The notes: generated by a model not told the origin, from the sequence alone. Positions 10,793 to 23,103 are shown, counted from the first letter of the stretch. The stretch: 64,000 bases of DNA from Strongylocentrotus droebachiensis (GCA_035222895.1 JAVYIG010002518.1:124001-188000), one strand, 5' to 3'. Made by a program: numbers and translations.

Positions 10793-11174
10793 AGATAAAC
10801 TTTAGTACTGGTAATGCGATTGCATTGTGAAAGAAAAGGTGTGGAAAGGATCAGAAACAGTTGGTCATGTAGCATGTAAGTATTGGTGTGCACTGCAAGG
10901 TTCTGGAGTCATCAAAATCATAATAAATTTGACCGAGTCTTGGTAAAGTAACAAGCACATACACAGAAAGCTATGTATGGGACAACACGCATGGTGTTGG
11001 GTTGGTACTACCTTGATTCCTTGTCTTTCTATGCTCATTACTCAGCCAGTATACATTTTCTTCCAAAATTGTTTGGCACATGTCATTTATTTGTAATCTT
11101 GAACATTCAGTGTAAGTTTCATTTGATTCTGTGAGAAATAATTTTCTTTTTTTTACCAGTACTCAAGTTTATCT
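10793..11174 (+). mobile_element. TTAA MITE family P, diverged copy P4 (382 bp)
   Basis: Ends AGATAAACTTTAGTACTGG and inverted AGATAAACTTGAGTACTGG, with TTAA outside both (10789-10792, 11175-11178). The first half aligns with P1 ('gcgattgcattgtgaaagaa', 'aagtattggtgtg'). The right half differs, so this is a subfamily. Confidence 0.82.
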
Positions 11175-11204
11175 TTAATGTCGGCAGAACTTGTGTATAG
11201 TTTT

Positions 11205-11325
11205 TGCAATGAAAATGCTTGCTCTCAAAACATTGGTGAATTATTCCAGTTTTTGGTCTCGTGACTCTCCTTGCTTCAGTGCGATCGCATGCAGAGCATC
11301 AACAAGGTGGGCATGGGCAGTTTCC
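11205..11325 (+). repeat. Repeat V, copy 2 (uninterrupted)
   Basis: Contains 'ttttgcaatgaaaatgcttg', 'ggtgaattattcc', 'gtgactctccttgcttc' and 'gcatgcagagcatcaac' in the same order as V1 and V3. It shows the joined form of the sequence split in V1. Frames at 11191-11460 and 11271-11570 overlap it and the adjacent SINE and are not genes. Confidence 0.7.
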
Positions 11326-11365
11326 GCCAAAGGCTCATGTCATCAAAAATTCATAACTTTCTTAT

Positions 11366-11472
11366 CCGATTTTGCCTTGCCAGAGGATATTGGTGCCGTG
11401 TCAGGGATCGAACCACAACCTTTGAAATTCAAGTCAAGTGCTTCAACCACTCGATTATGACACTGCTACCAG
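11366..11472 (-). mobile_element. tRNA-Ser-like SINE head, family C
   Basis: On the minus strand: box A TAATCGAGTGG (11447-11457), an anticodon-stem region 'gacttgaatttcaaagg' resembling tRNA-Ser(UGA), and a near-perfect box B, the complement of 'gggatcgaacc' (11404-11414). A core similar to family A follows ('caatatcctctggcaaggca'). The tail is not clear. A decayed tRNA pseudogene is the alternative, but the core argues for a SINE. Confidence 0.7.
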
Positions 11473-11595
11473 TACATATTTCTATATCCTTAATTTACCA
11501 TTTCAAAGAGGAACCTCAATTCCTTCATTTAGTCAATCAATTTGGTAATAGGGATCAACCTATTTTCTAAGGTAACCGGATGGTCCCTGTGTTAA

Positions 11596-11959
11596 AAGAG
11601 AAGGTTGAGTTCTGGGGAGAGGCGAATTATCATTGTTATTATGCCAGTGTGGAAGAACATCAGAGAAAAAAATGTTTCCTGAAAAGCATGGCTCTTCAAA
11701 TGCCTTCATATTCTAAATGTGACAAGCTTAAAAATGAGGCCCATCTTTTATGCCACATGTTTGTGTAATCCCATATACATCTTTCTGTGTACGGTGCTTG
11801 TTACTTTTCCAAGACTGGGCCAAATTTCTTTATCATTTTGATGATTCCAGAACCTTGCAGTACACACCAACACTTTATGCTCCATGATCAACTTTTTCTG
11901 ATCGATTCCACACCATTTCTTTCACATTGCAATTGCATAACCAGAACTCAACTTTATCT
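11596..11959 (+). mobile_element. TTAA MITE family P, diverged copy P5 (364 bp)
   Basis: TTAA at 11592-11595 and 11960-11963. The right end CCAGAACTCAACTTTATCT is inverted relative to the left end (GTTGAGTTCTGG inside 11604-11620). The right half matches P3 ('gatgattccagaaccttgca', 'gatcgattccac'). Confidence 0.82.
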
Positions 11960-11963
11960 TTAA

Positions 11964-12342
11964 GTCGATGGGAATCAGAAATTCAGTAATTAATGGGTTG
12001 ATAATCTATCATCACCAGAACTCAATATTTTATATTTGACTGTCCTAGGTGGGGAAAACTAATCAACATATATTTTTTCTTCTATCTTTTAAGCTTACAA
12101 TTCTGAATCTCACATTATACTCAAGGTCGTTTTATTATCAAATTGACACCACTAGTTTCCTGCTCCAATATTCTTACCCCAAAAAGTGGTTTATTTGTAA
12201 ACTATGACAAATGACATGATGAAGAAATCCCCATTAACCATAACCCGCCATGCATGGAATACGCTGTCACAGATTAGTGTGCTCACCTGAATCAAATCGG
12301 TAATATGAAAGAACTAGAATAGACATGATAATCAACGCGAAA
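11964..12342. other. Single-copy stretch
   Basis: Nothing recognisable beyond AT-rich sequence. Confidence 0.4.
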
Positions 12343-12343
12343 C

Positions 12344-12545
12344 CATTACCATCGGACCATCTGCCTTTGAAAATTGGATGAAGTGTTGGGAATACTAAGA
12401 AATTTTCAGAGCACATAATTGTAACGGTTCTTTAAAGACGCGGAAGCATTACTATCGGGCCATCTGCCTTTGAATCGTTAAGTAAAGTGTTGGAATACTA
12501 AGAAAGTTTCAGAGCACATAATTGTTACAGTTTTTTAAAGAAGAG
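12344..12545. repeat. Two-copy tandem duplication, ~103-bp period
   Basis: 'ccatctgcctttgaa' and 'cagagcacataattgt' occur once in each copy (12344-12446 and 12447-12545). The copies are about 85% alike by eye. Confidence 0.85.
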
Positions 12546-13635
12546 AAAAGTGGGAAAAGATTATATCCATTTTTGATTGATTGCTGTAATTTTGTAAGAA
12601 GAGTCAGATGAAAATAAGTTTAATCTTCAAAGTGTTGGAAGACACACTCAATTAACTTAGGATAGATCAAAATGAGGGTAATGTGATAGTGATAATGGGA
12701 TGTAATTTAATTTGCCGCTGGTTCTTTTGTTTGATTTTGATCTCTATTTCGGGGATAATTGATTTAATGAGCATCCCATAGACCATGTAAGTGGGTACGA
12801 AGGAAATCATTTCAAAGATTTATCTGCCAAAAGTTGTCAAGACTATCTAAGCAGAGAGTCCATCTAATCTATGCATGATCATGTCTTCCTCAACACCTGT
12901 ATCATTCCAGAAAAAGATTCTAATTATCTCGTAATAAATTTGTTTCATCTCTTTCTAAATTTGTTTCATCTCTTTGAATTAATATTTTAGAAATAGCTTT
13001 TAACATCCATTTCTAGCCAAAGATTTTCGTTTGAAAATGATTGAGTATAATCATGAGTTTCACCTGCAATGTATGACAGACAAGGGATTACAATTTACAC
13101 CTATATAGACCAGCTGCTCATATTTACTCTTAAGTTAAAAAGAGTCGTTTGCATGTCAAAGAAGTCATGACATTGATAATGATAGTTAGGTTAAAAGAGG
13201 AACTGAAACACCTTTGATTGACATCCAAAACATTAGAGAATTCTGCCACTTTGAAACAAGCTGTGTGTTGGGTATATATACTTTGTGAATACACGTAGGC
13301 CTCCTTAATTGTATGGTATGAGATTTATTTTTTCCAAGTTCCCTTTTCAAATATCACACTTTCTTTGAGTGCGATTGTCCTGTGACTGGCATGTTCAAGT
13401 ATATTGAGACTGGTTAAGTGAGAAACTTACCTGTATTGTCTTGTCTGTATATAAGATCTTTATCTGTTGTGATGGTGATAATAAGAGTTGTTTTATGGAG
13501 GGAAGATCAAGTGGGTATCATGCTGTGTGATGGACACTTCTGAAGGCTGGACTCAGTAAGTCTGAATTTTGTGTATTAACCTACAGGTCTTTGTGAAGGT
13601 GTTTTCCTTCCCTTTTTTTTCTCCATACCGGTAGG
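12546..13635. other. Single-copy stretch
   Basis: No gene or repeat recognised. A short local duplication 'taaatttgtttcatctcttt' occurs near 12935-12975. Confidence 0.45.
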
Positions 13636-13639
13636 CCTC

Positions 13640-13692
<53 letters not shown>

Positions 13693-13893
13693 TTCTATCT
13701 TTCTGTCCCTGTCCCTCTCTCTCTCTCTCTCTCGTTCTCTCTCTTTCTCTGTCTTTCTCTCTCTTTCTCTGTCTTTCTCTCTCTGTCTCTGTCTTTCTCT
13801 CTCTGTCTCTCTCTCTCTCCCTGTGTCTTTCTCTCTCTGTCTCTCTCTCGCTGTTTTTCTTTCTGCCCCCTCTCTCTCTCTCTCTATCTCTTG

Positions 13894-13937
<44 letters not shown>

Positions 13938-13995
13938 TTCCCTTTCCTTTCTCTTCCTCTTTCTCTTTCCTTTCTCTTCCTCTTTCTCTTTCTCT
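13636..13995. repeat. (CT)n-rich polypyrimidine tract, ~360 bp
   Basis: Almost all C and T on the plus strand, built of CT with TTTCT and TGTCT interruptions. It produces false frames of 148-152 codons (poly Arg/Glu, minus) and 60 codons (poly Ser/Leu, plus), none of them genes. Confidence 0.97.
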
Positions 13996-15043
13996 CCATC
14001 TGTGATACTCTGTTGAGAGTGTGCAGTCAGTCATATTTATAGAAGGATAAAGGGAAAGAGGAAAAATAAGATTTTTGAAGATAAGATAAATAATTTTCTT
14101 TCCGCTGATGTAACTTTTAAATAAAACTTATGTCAAATGTTTCTGTCTTTGAAACAATGAGAATGGAAGATGCCCAGAAATCCATCTTTTCTTGAGAGCA
14201 TGAAAATCAAAACATTTTTTCCCCCCAACTTAACCCCAATATTGAAAGTTTTCAACTTTCAGGGTTACACCTTTTCAATTTTAGTTTCAGAAGTGGCCTC
14301 ACTTTTGACTCCTATGAATAACAAGTGGTGATTGACAGGTCCTAGTCAAGAAAACTTTCTCCTCTAATGCCTAAATCTTCAAAGAGTTGTTTGCTAACAC
14401 GTCCCTCCTGCCAAAACATAGCTTCCTGGCACATAGTTGTGAACTTGACCAATACAGCATTGTTCTCACTGGTTAACATTTGTCATGCACACCAAGTTCA
14501 ATCGAACACAACCCCCGATGTGTATTGTATCTGTGTTTGAAAGGTAGTGCATAGTTCACACAATGCCGCAAAATTGATCTTCGAATGCCAAGTGTTTGAC
14601 AGTGAGAGCGGCGCTTGAACACCTGAATCAAGAAATGAAGGAAAAGACATTCTGCAAATTTACCCTTTCTTTCTTCACTCCGATTCCTCGCATTCTTGGA
14701 GGTTTGAAGGGGGAGATGAAACAGGGTAGAGACTTCTGCCATCAAATATTTAGAAGTTGAACTTGGTCCATTGTTACTGAGGTGTTTTCACACCTTAAGA
14801 TATTAATACCTCACACATACACAGGCAGCACCTGTGTTAGGAACACTGGACTTGGGTGAGGGACGATGTTTACACATTAGGTCCTTGAACTTAGACCAAA
14901 TATTTGAAAGTTAGCCATGTAACATTGATAGGCTGTAGAAATTTCCTTTTAGGTCCCTGGTTCACGGCTTAAAGAACCTTGTTCCTTGACCCGAGACAAA
15001 TATTTACTAAAGAAATGTGTAGCATTTGATTGCCAGTTAGAGA
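13996..15043. other. Single-copy stretch
   Basis: No recognisable repeat. A 90-codon minus frame (14473-14745) has no motif or splice context that I can support. Confidence 0.45.
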
Positions 15044-15189
15044 AACTGTCTTTGAAAGATAATGTATATTCAATATAGCAGGGTAGATTCCTGTTACACT
15101 AATATCAAATTGCATTTTTAGAAAAACTGCCTTTGAAGTTTGAAAGATATATTCAATATAGCAGGGTAGATTCCTGATACACTAATATG
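15044..15189. repeat. Two-copy tandem duplication, ~75-bp period
   Basis: 'atattcaatatagcagggta' and 'gattcctg(t/a)tacactaata' are repeated in each copy, with 'agaaa(a)actg(t/c)ctttgaa' at the start. Confidence 0.85.
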
Positions 15190-15192
15190 AAG

Positions 15193-15265
15193 CTAAAGGG
15201 GAAGTTCACCCTAATATTTAGTAGTATTTAGTAATAAAAGCAGAAAAATAAGAGACAAAGTTTTG
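15193..15265 (+). mobile_element. Left-end fragment, MITE family R
   Basis: 'aaaggggaagttcaccct' followed by ATTTAG, GTATTTA and AAAGCAGA resembles the left end of R1 (33445). No matching right end is seen downstream, so this is probably a truncated copy. Confidence 0.5.
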
Positions 15266-16299
15266 TGTTAACCCTAAATATTACTTTTACCGATATCAGG
15301 GAGTCCTGCGAGAGCATTTGGGATAATATTTAGGAGCAAATGCAAAATGGCTATTCGCATATGCTTTTAAGCAGAGCAGCCTATGACCATTTTTTTGTGT
15401 GGCTTGAATTAGAAATAAAAAGCCGCTCTTGAATCCTGCCTCAGATATGGTGATGTGAACATGCATTCTGAGATTTTTGACAATTTTTTGGCCAGTTTAA
15501 TTGAAATGAGATGATACATGTAATTTTTGACGACATTGGCCTAATAAATTTCTGTACTCAGACGTATACCAGAGTCTACGATGCATCGCGCGATTTGATA
15601 AAATTCTAAACTGTCTACAGTTACACTTGTTAGACAGGCTAGTCATTGTGATTATCTTTTTATTATTCTTTAATTGCTTCTATTGTCCGCAGGTGTTGGG
15701 GATTAAGATGGATTAACTATCAACGAGCAAAGAAGGTGTGAGAAAATTGATCTCAAGATCTCCTTCAGTTTTTAAACGTTCCTCTCAAGTACCTTCGAGA
15801 GGAGATTTGTTGAATGCGCTGAGGGAGAGTGTGAGGATGAAATAAAGGGCCATTTCTTTTATTTGTTTTCTGTCCGATTTGAAGTCCCATCCCCTAATCT
15901 TAATCCGATGACAGTTACATTGATTGGTCTGCTGGGTAATCCCCTCTCGCCCCTCCATTAATCCGTCTTATTCTGAAGATGTGCATGGCGTGACACAGTT
16001 GGGGAAATAGAAACACACATACATGACAACAGTCTCGGGTATTGGATTGGTAAAAAACAGTTAGATCAGACTAAGAATGAGGACTGACAAGTTTATTTGT
16101 ATCCCTTTCTCTTTAGAGTTCAAAAGAGAGAGGCCTAAAAGTGACAATTATTTCAACAATATTCTCACAATAGTGAGAAGATATAAAATCACCCCCCCCC
16201 CTTTTTTTTTAATAATTAAAATTTAAAAAAGAAGCAAGACATTCAAATTGGTAATAATTTAGTTTGTATTCAGAAAGTTGTGAATATTTAAAGTAGTCA
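15266..16299. other. Single-copy stretch with poly-C/poly-T
   Basis: Holds a C9 then T10 run at about 16192-16210. The 300 bases after the R-like fragment do not match R1. No gene seen. Confidence 0.4.
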
Positions 16300-16745
16300 T
16301 CAGTGAAACACAAATTGGCAACACTGTGACGTATCTTGCAAGGTCCTTTCCATTTTGCTCCTAACAGAAATGTCATATACTTCTATTTTCTAAGTTATTG
16401 ATGATGGAATAGATTTGTTTCATACAAAGGGTTGTAAAGAAACACACCGGTACGCATTTTGCAATAATTGTATTTAGGGTGCAAGTATGATTCTTTAGGG
16501 AAATTTAGATTTTTGATTTATTTTAGTACAGAGCAAATGGGAGGGAAAATCGCAAGATTTGTCACAGAGTTGCCAATTTGTGTTTGATCAAACACAACTT
16601 TAAAATGCACAACTTTCTTGTTTTTAAATCAATTCTTGCTCAAACTTTTGCTGACCTCTTACTCTCACTTTTCTGTTTCTATTAAAACATGTATACCATG
16701 TTCAAATCTACTGAAGATGTAGGTATCAGCTTCAAAGTCACAGTA
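16300..16745. mobile_element. Two family R MITE fragments, head-on inverted
   Basis: The right part (about 16446-16745) is in R1 orientation ('tgcaataattgtatttaggg', 'cacagagttgccaatttgtg'). The left part (about 16300-16370) carries the same sequence inverted ('cacaaattggcaacactgtg'). The arms 16308-16362 and 16527-16583 form a long imperfect inverted repeat with a loop of about 165 bp. Neither part keeps clean ends. Confidence 0.7.
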
Positions 16746-17253
16746 CCTGGATTGTATTGGTTTTATGCAGTCAACTTTATTTAAATATTATTTACATAAA
16801 TGAATAATCAAGGAACAGGAAACAAATATGGCTTGCCCTACCTAGCAACACTTAATATATGCAGTTTGCATTTATCAGGTGAATGAAATAATTTGTATTG
16901 AGGCACTTTTCAAAGACTTATGTATTAATTTAAATTTGGTTACATCGAAAATGGCCTATTGCTGTGCGTGTGGATGCCCATATCCTCCTTGGTGAATCTA
17001 GACGCCTGTAAGGTAGATACTACCTTTAAACCTGTAGATGATTGGTTGAGAAACGAGTAGACATTAATTTGGTTTGAATGGCAGTAGACAGAGTGGCGTC
17101 CACACCTGCAATTGAAAGGAAGAATTAACATTCCATCGACGACGCATTGTTTGCAAACAACATGGGGTATTATACAATCTCTCTTGCAGTACCTGCGAGA
17201 TTGGTATCAGTTCACACCTGAAAAATAAACCATCTGGTATGCTGAAGATAAGA
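16746..17253. other. Single-copy stretch
   Basis: No repeat recognised. Overlapping minus frames at 16940-17131 and 17064-17324 run into the SINE and are not supported. Confidence 0.4.
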
Positions 17254-17478
17254 GGTGCAATATGGCTCAGTGGTAGAGCGGTGGTGTTGTAACTGGGAGG
17301 TCCCTGGTTCGATACCAAGTCCATGCATCAGTGCCCTTTTGTAAGGCATAAATCTACATTATTACCAGGTCCCTCAGAGAGGACTTGAAGCTGTTGGTCC
17401 CCTGGTTGCTTACTTACAAGCTCATATTGTATAACATGCTTTCTTAATAGCAGTCAGGTAAAACAAATAAATAAAGAT
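17254..17478 (+). mobile_element. tRNA-Thr-like SINE, family B, copy B1
   Basis: The head has box A TGGCTCAGTGG (17263-17273) and box B GGTTCGATACC (17306-17316). The anticodon loop reads TGT here and CGT in B2, both Thr-type. The core 'aaggcataaatctacatt' is followed by a body sharing 'tggtcccc' and 'cagtcaggtaaaacaaa' with B2 (55097-55284). An A-rich (AAAT)n tail ends near 17478. Confidence 0.87.
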
Positions 17479-18112
17479 TGAGAATTTATCTTTCTTTATT
17501 GAAATAACCATAATTTCTTGCCCCTCCCTTCCTGTTTCTGTGTTCAATTCAATTCAATTCAATTCTGTTGATTCATCGAAATTCACAAGAATACAGGGAA
17601 ATTTGTTTTGGTCACTCATTGTAAAAATATGTAATATATATATGAAAAACTATATCTTTGTGTTTATAATCTTCTCCTTCCTCTTTTTTTCTCTCTATGA
17701 TTCCGTATATACCTGATTTTTTTCTCTCAATGTATTCCAATGTATTTTTTATATGCCCAGTTTGTATTTTCATTATACTCATACCAAGCTCCCCTCCCCC
17801 ATTCATATTCAACAAGAGTATCTCTCATCTACCAAGATAATCCAGCTTAAATAACAGTATGAACACACCCTCTGCATTGTTTGATGTATAAGTCATACAA
17901 GGAAGTCAATCTCGACTTTCAAAGGCCTCATTCTCTCAAAGTCAAGCTATTGAAGAGAGAAAAACAGAAGCTGGAAAAAGACAAAAGAGTCAAGCACTTA
18001 AATCATAAGAAAGAAATATATAGGAGGCCAGCAAAATTTGACTTTATCCCCATTTTTCATTTTGATGAAATTAATTGCCAGCCATTTATGCATTATGACC
18101 TCATCTTGAACA
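17479..18112. other. Single-copy stretch with (AATTC)n
   Basis: A short AATTC run lies at about 17543-17564. A Lys-rich 88-codon frame (17881-18147) ends inside a tandem duplication and has no motif. Confidence 0.45.
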
Positions 18113-18360
18113 ATCTCTTTAAAGGCCATCAAACAGCTTTATATTAAATCATGGACCCTACTGATCAAGCAATATTTTTCAATTTTTTAGTTATGGAAGT
18201 TGTCAAGGTTTCCATCGGTATTCAACATTAGCTAGGAATCTCTTTAAAGGCCATCAAACAGATTTATATAATCATGGAACCTACTAATCAAGCAATATTT
18301 TTCAATTTTTTAGTTATTCAAGTTGTCAAGGTTTCCATCAGTAATCAACATTAGGTAGGA
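18113..18360. repeat. Two-copy tandem duplication, ~124-bp period
   Basis: Both copies contain 'tctctttaaaggccatcaaa', 'caagcaatatttttcaattt' and 'gttgtcaaggtttccatc'. Copy 1 is about 18113-18237 and copy 2 18238-18360. Over 90% alike by eye, so fairly recent. Confidence 0.92.
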
Positions 18361-19258
18361 AGGACACAACTGGTGATTAACAAAAAAAATGAATTATTTG
18401 CTAATCAGTACAATGTCACTCTGAATGAGAGACTCTCCTTGATTTTAAGCAAATTCAACTTAATTTAAAGAGTGGCAGAATGCTGCAATCAACCTCCAGG
18501 TAAAATTTGTATTGTGCCTACATTTGCTTCCAAAGGCTTTAATCAGAAAAATTACAAAAGAGCCAAATATCTATTTTGATGCAATACAAAATACAAGAAA
18601 AGAACTTTTAAGTTGAATATTTCCAATCTGTTTTTGAAGGACTTTCTTGTATATTATTTCATGCATTATTGTATTCATTATATAAGTGTTTTCATTTCAT
18701 ATATAAAAAAAATACTCAAATGAAAGGTTACATTGAATTTAGTCAAATGGTTTATGAGTTGTGACCTTTATTTTGAATACAAATTCCTGGCTTGGGATGT
18801 AGGAGGGATCGAGCTTCTATTACTTTCCAATTAACGGCTCTAGAGGTAGGCATAACATGAAATGAATAAAACAACACATAGGAAAATTAAAAATGCATTT
18901 ATAACAAAAACAGTGGTAATATAAAATGGAAATTCTAATGCTTTATAAATTCATGTTTGAATGAAGGTGTCGGGTTCTTTGTATTAGCAAGAATGACCAT
19001 TGGCATTGCATTCTGAAGCACCTTTGTCACCGGTCAGCGGACTACAATTGATTCTTGACCAGACTGTAATGGTGCCTTCACCTGCATCCCCTAATTGCCA
19101 GTCAAGGATTAATGATAAACCGAACCCTATTCATCTCAGCACAGAAGTCACCTTGCTGTTGTTGTTATTGTCTCTTTATTAACGTTGAAGTGAAGGAGAC
19201 AGCATGGAATCAACACGTGGAGTTGTCTGACAGACAGGTGCATGGATGATCACTAAAA
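18361..19258. other. Single-copy stretch
   Basis: AT-rich, no element recognised. Confidence 0.4.
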
Positions 19259-19622
19259 GGCTTGTCCTCATCAGCTCGAAATTAGCAAATAGCCCGCTAT
19301 TTTCAGACTTGGATATTATCCAGAAGTTACAAATCGCGTATTCGTCAGCTCGAGACTTGACCTCAAAACTTGAAACTCGAGCTCGAGATATTTTGCCCAG
19401 CGTTCGTATATAGTGCGAGTCTTCGGGCTAGTGAAGACGCACTGGAGAAATAGCGGGATATTTTGCAAACTAGCACAAGATATCTTGGGATGATTATCTT
19501 GACCAAATATCCCGCTAATTGCAACTTCGGGCTGATGAGGACGCAAATTAACTGGCTAATTTGCAATCGGGATAGTTAAAAAAGCGGGTTATTTGGCAAT
19601 CTCGAGCTGATGAGAACAGGCC
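19259..19622. mobile_element. MITE family S, copy S1 (364 bp)
   Basis: Long inverted ends of about 45 bp: left GGCTTGTCCTCATCAGCTCG, right complement GGCCTGTTCTCATCAGCTCG, then a shared GCTATTT-type block. The interior has more copies of a CGGGCTGATGA/GACGCAAATT-like motif in both orientations. S2 (22723-23103) and S3 (44343-44675) are relatives. No clear target-site duplication. Frames 19316-19546 and 19363-19566 are not genes. Confidence 0.85.
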
Positions 19623-20633
19623 TATTAAGATAGTTCCTGGTATTGGGGGTGTCAATGTCAAGTGGTTTCAAAAGAGGGGTATTATAACATGTGGTTGGGG
19701 ATAATCAATTGCCTTAAGATTTGTAAGTTTTTGTTAGCAAGGGTAATTAAAACTTGAGATTTTGGTTAACCCATTGTTTTCTTGTACCTCAGTGAGGGAA
19801 TGAAACAAAAAGTTTCTTTGATGTTCTGAGTAGTTTTTGGGTGTATTGAATGACTTTGGTGTTGAAAATGGTCATTAGGTAGTCTAAGACAAAGATCACA
19901 TGGTATTGTTGAAGACATTTTTACATTTTCCCTTGAGGGGGGGGGGGGGGGGGGGAGGGGGGTAAAAATAGGAGCCAGATGACTTTATTTTGTAATCTAT
20001 GAATTTGGATCACTAGATCTGATGAATTTGTTTGGGGCTTTGCTTTGATGGGGACATATCCATGGTGAATTCTATCAGATTTGAAACTTCAATATGCCTC
20101 TTTCAGTGGAAAATGTAAGTTGTCTAGAAATGCCTCTTTCATAGGTAATTGCTGTGTAAGGCAAGCCTCAGGCAAACTCATGAAAATGAGAATTATATCA
20201 TCCCTGATTCATAACTGTTATCTTGATTGTGCAGCATAGAATGCTATACATTGATCTTATACTTTCGGGAAGGGATATTAGACTTGTCAATCTAATTGTT
20301 AAATGTCAGACACAGCCTTCTTCAGCCTTAATGAGATCAATTAACCAGTTTAAGCTTAAGACTTTTATATTGACTTACAATAGGATCTCAGACAGTTAGA
20401 TTTAATAGTATCTAATCCTTGATTTAATCCCTTTTTTAATTCTTTGCAGGGAACAATTGAAATGTCTCTACCATCTAGACTTTCTAATTGTAAAGGTTTA
20501 CCCATTAGATGCAATTTGAATTGTCACAAGTAACTCACCTTTCTTGAGAAATTCATCTCAAGATATCTTGGGCGCCAATGGGTTAAAGAAACTTTTTTTT
20601 CTTCTTCAGGTCTTGTGTTATGAATACATACTA
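19623..20633. other. Single-copy stretch with G-rich run
   Basis: A G run with one interruption lies at about 19938-19962. Otherwise nothing recognised. Confidence 0.45.
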
Positions 20634-20816
20634 CAGTAAAAACCTGTTTTTGGGACTAACTGTATAGGAAGACCACCTATCTATAAGTACCACATTTTTC
20701 ATTTCCCTTGAATATGGTTTCTTATCAAAACCTGTACTATAAGAACTTTTACAGAAAGACCACCTGCATGTGCAGACTGCTTTTCATGTTTCCATTTTAT
20801 ATACAGGTTTTTACTG
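20634..20816. mobile_element. TA-flanked MITE family W, copy W2 (183 bp)
   Basis: Ends CAGTAAAAACCTGT and its exact inverted complement, with TA on each side. It resembles W1 (49541-49696) in its ends and in interior 'gaccacct' blocks. The TA target site fits a Tc1/mariner-type transposase. Confidence 0.8.
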
Positions 20817-20818
20817 TA

Positions 20819-22218
20819 CATCATTATCATTTGAAAGCCTGCTCTTGAATGTTGGGAAACACATTTCTTTGTTTTTATTACTGTATATTGTTTGCTAAAA
20901 GAGAGTGCTGCTCTTTGTTTGCTCTCCCAATTTTTGCTGATTTTACTAGCACCTCGAAAATTAGTGGTGCATGTACCCTAGACACGCACTATCTCATGAA
21001 GTTCAGCAAGAATCTTCAAGGTTGATTCCACCTCAGGACAAGGAGAAGAAAGAACTCTACTGCACTGCTTGAAAGTAGCAACAAATATTCAAACCTCTCC
21101 CTGTAGTTTGCTCTCTTACAAATAGTTAATTTGGAAGTCCAATATCTTCTGAAGCATCTGTCAGCGGCATGACTTTAACGAGTATTGACAACTCATTGTT
21201 TCGATAAGCTACGTACAAAGCAGACAAGAAAAGGAAAATAATAGAGTGAGAGAAATAGCGAGTGGGTGATCAATTTGAGAGAGAGAGAGAGAGAATGAGA
21301 GAGGTGGTGAGCGCTTTATAAGCACCGTTTTTATTATTATTATTATTACCGAGGGCATTACCCTATCTATCCAAAAAAGATTCTGAAAGAATTTCTACTA
21401 ATTAGTGAAGCTACATTGAGCTCCTAATGGGGCATGGCATTAACCGCTTTGGATGAGTTATATATTTGATTAGAGAGACAGAGAAACTAACAGCATTGGT
21501 GTTGCCATGGATAATGGTAAATATCCACTGGAAAAAAAAAGAGGATTATATGGTGGTCGGATCATTCGTGGAGAAATCTAGATGCAAGTATACATTTATA
21601 TATCTAGGAAACCAAATTATTTAAAATATATTTAAACAAATTACACAATTTATGTAAAAATGGGAAGTCATTCATGGAGATGTCTAGATACATGCATTTA
21701 TGTAGGAAAAACAACTGATTTAAAATTTACAAAAATTGTTAGCTTCATTGCATTGCAAGGAATCAAATGTTCTCTTGAAACAAAACTTTGCTTTCATCAT
21801 ATTTTGCTTCTTCAAGTGCGAAACTCTTAGATCGTCATAATTGAAGAAGAAAAAATAATGAAAGTAGGGAAAATAGATAACATTTCATCATCTTTGGTAA
21901 ATAAATTAGTGTAGTGATTGTGCACTTTCCTTGATCATTGAAAGGTTTAAAGTGAATTTATAAAGACAATTGAGGTGCATAGAATGGGGTGAGTGAAGTT
22001 CAAACAAAGGTTAAAGAATCTGTAAGTATTTCTGAAAAGTTGGGGCTCAGTAAGCCCAAATAAGAACAATACTTGCACAAATTCATAATCAAAATCATGA
22101 AGAAAGGGCATCCGCAAACTCAAAGAAAATTATCCGCCTGTAGCAACTGTTGAAAAATCATTTTAGACTCATCAAACACTGAAATTAAAGGGATTTTCCT
22201 TTCAGTGAGGTTCAAAGT
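20819..22218. other. Single-copy stretch with SINE-like tail remnant
   Basis: Contains a (GA)n run at 21278-21296 and, at about 21309-21349, 'gagcgctttataagc' followed by (TTA)n, which looks like an old SINE 3' end without its head. Confidence 0.45.
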
Positions 22219-22445
22219 TTGAGAAGTGAAAAACTTCTTGATGTTTCTCTGTCTCTGCGCTCCCCTCTCTCTCTCTCTCTTTATGACTGTCCCCCTCTCT
22301 CTCTCTTTTTTTTCTCTCTCTCTCTCTTTCTCTATTTCTTTGTATGTCTGTCTCTCTCTATCTCTCTCATTCTCTTTACCTCTCTCTCTTTACCTCTCTC
22401 TCTCTCTCTTCCCCTTCTCTCTCTCTCTCTCTCTCTCTCTCTTCC

Positions 22446-22495
<50 letters not shown>

Positions 22496-22519
22496 CTCTC
22501 CCCCTCTCTCCCCATCTCT
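22219..22519. repeat. (CT)n polypyrimidine tract
   Basis: About 260 bases (22255-22519) of CT with CCCC and TTTT interruptions, preceded by short flank. The Ser/Leu-rich frames of 75-165 codons here are artefacts of the repeat. Confidence 0.96.
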
Positions 22520-22722
22520 CAATGTCACATCATGTTTACACCCCTGTTGGACCATGACAAAGGCTCCCTAAAATGTAAGAATCCCAAATTAAAGTTTGCT
22601 TTTCCACCAGTGCGTTTCTTACTCAGATTGATATGTCTGCAGACCACAAGCCACCAAACCCTTGCTAATCTGAGCTCTGTATATACCCCCAACAAAGACA
22701 TCATCGATTCCCAGTCTCTATA

Positions 22723-23103
22723 GGCGCGTCGTTATCATCACGAGATTGCCAAATAACCCGCTATTTTAACCCGCTATTTTAATCGGTATCCCGAGCGCAA
22801 ATTATCCAGTAAATTTCATCAGCCCGAAGATGCAATTAGCGGGATATTTGGTTGAGATTATCATCCCAAGATATCTTGGGCTAGTTTGCAAAATATCACG
22901 CTATTTGTCTGGTGCATCTTCACCAGCCCGAAGACTTGCACTAAGTGCGAACGCTGAGCAAAATATCTCGAACTAATTTCTTGAGTTCAAGTTTTGAGGT
23001 CGAGTCTTGAGCTGATGAAGAAGCGATTTGTAACTTCTGGATTATATATCCAAAATCAGAAATAGCGGGCTATTTGGCAATCTAGAGCTGATGAAGACAG
23101 GCC
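22723..23103. mobile_element. MITE family S, copy S2 (381 bp)
   Basis: Right end inverted GGCCTGTCTTCATCAGCTCT. The left end is diverged (GGCGCGTCGTTATCATCACG) but then matches ('gagattgccaaataacccgc'). The interior aligns with S1, including 'gatatcttggg' and 'gcgggatatttgg', in reverse order as expected for opposite orientation. Confidence 0.85.

Noticed and set aside
11191-11570. Two overlapping 89-99-codon plus frames
   Set aside because: They translate repeat V and the antisense of a tRNA-derived SINE.
13553-14034. 148-152-codon Arg/Glu frames
   Set aside because: Reverse strand of the (CT)n tract.
17881-18147. 88-codon Lys-rich frame
   Set aside because: Ends inside a recent tandem duplication and has no domain.
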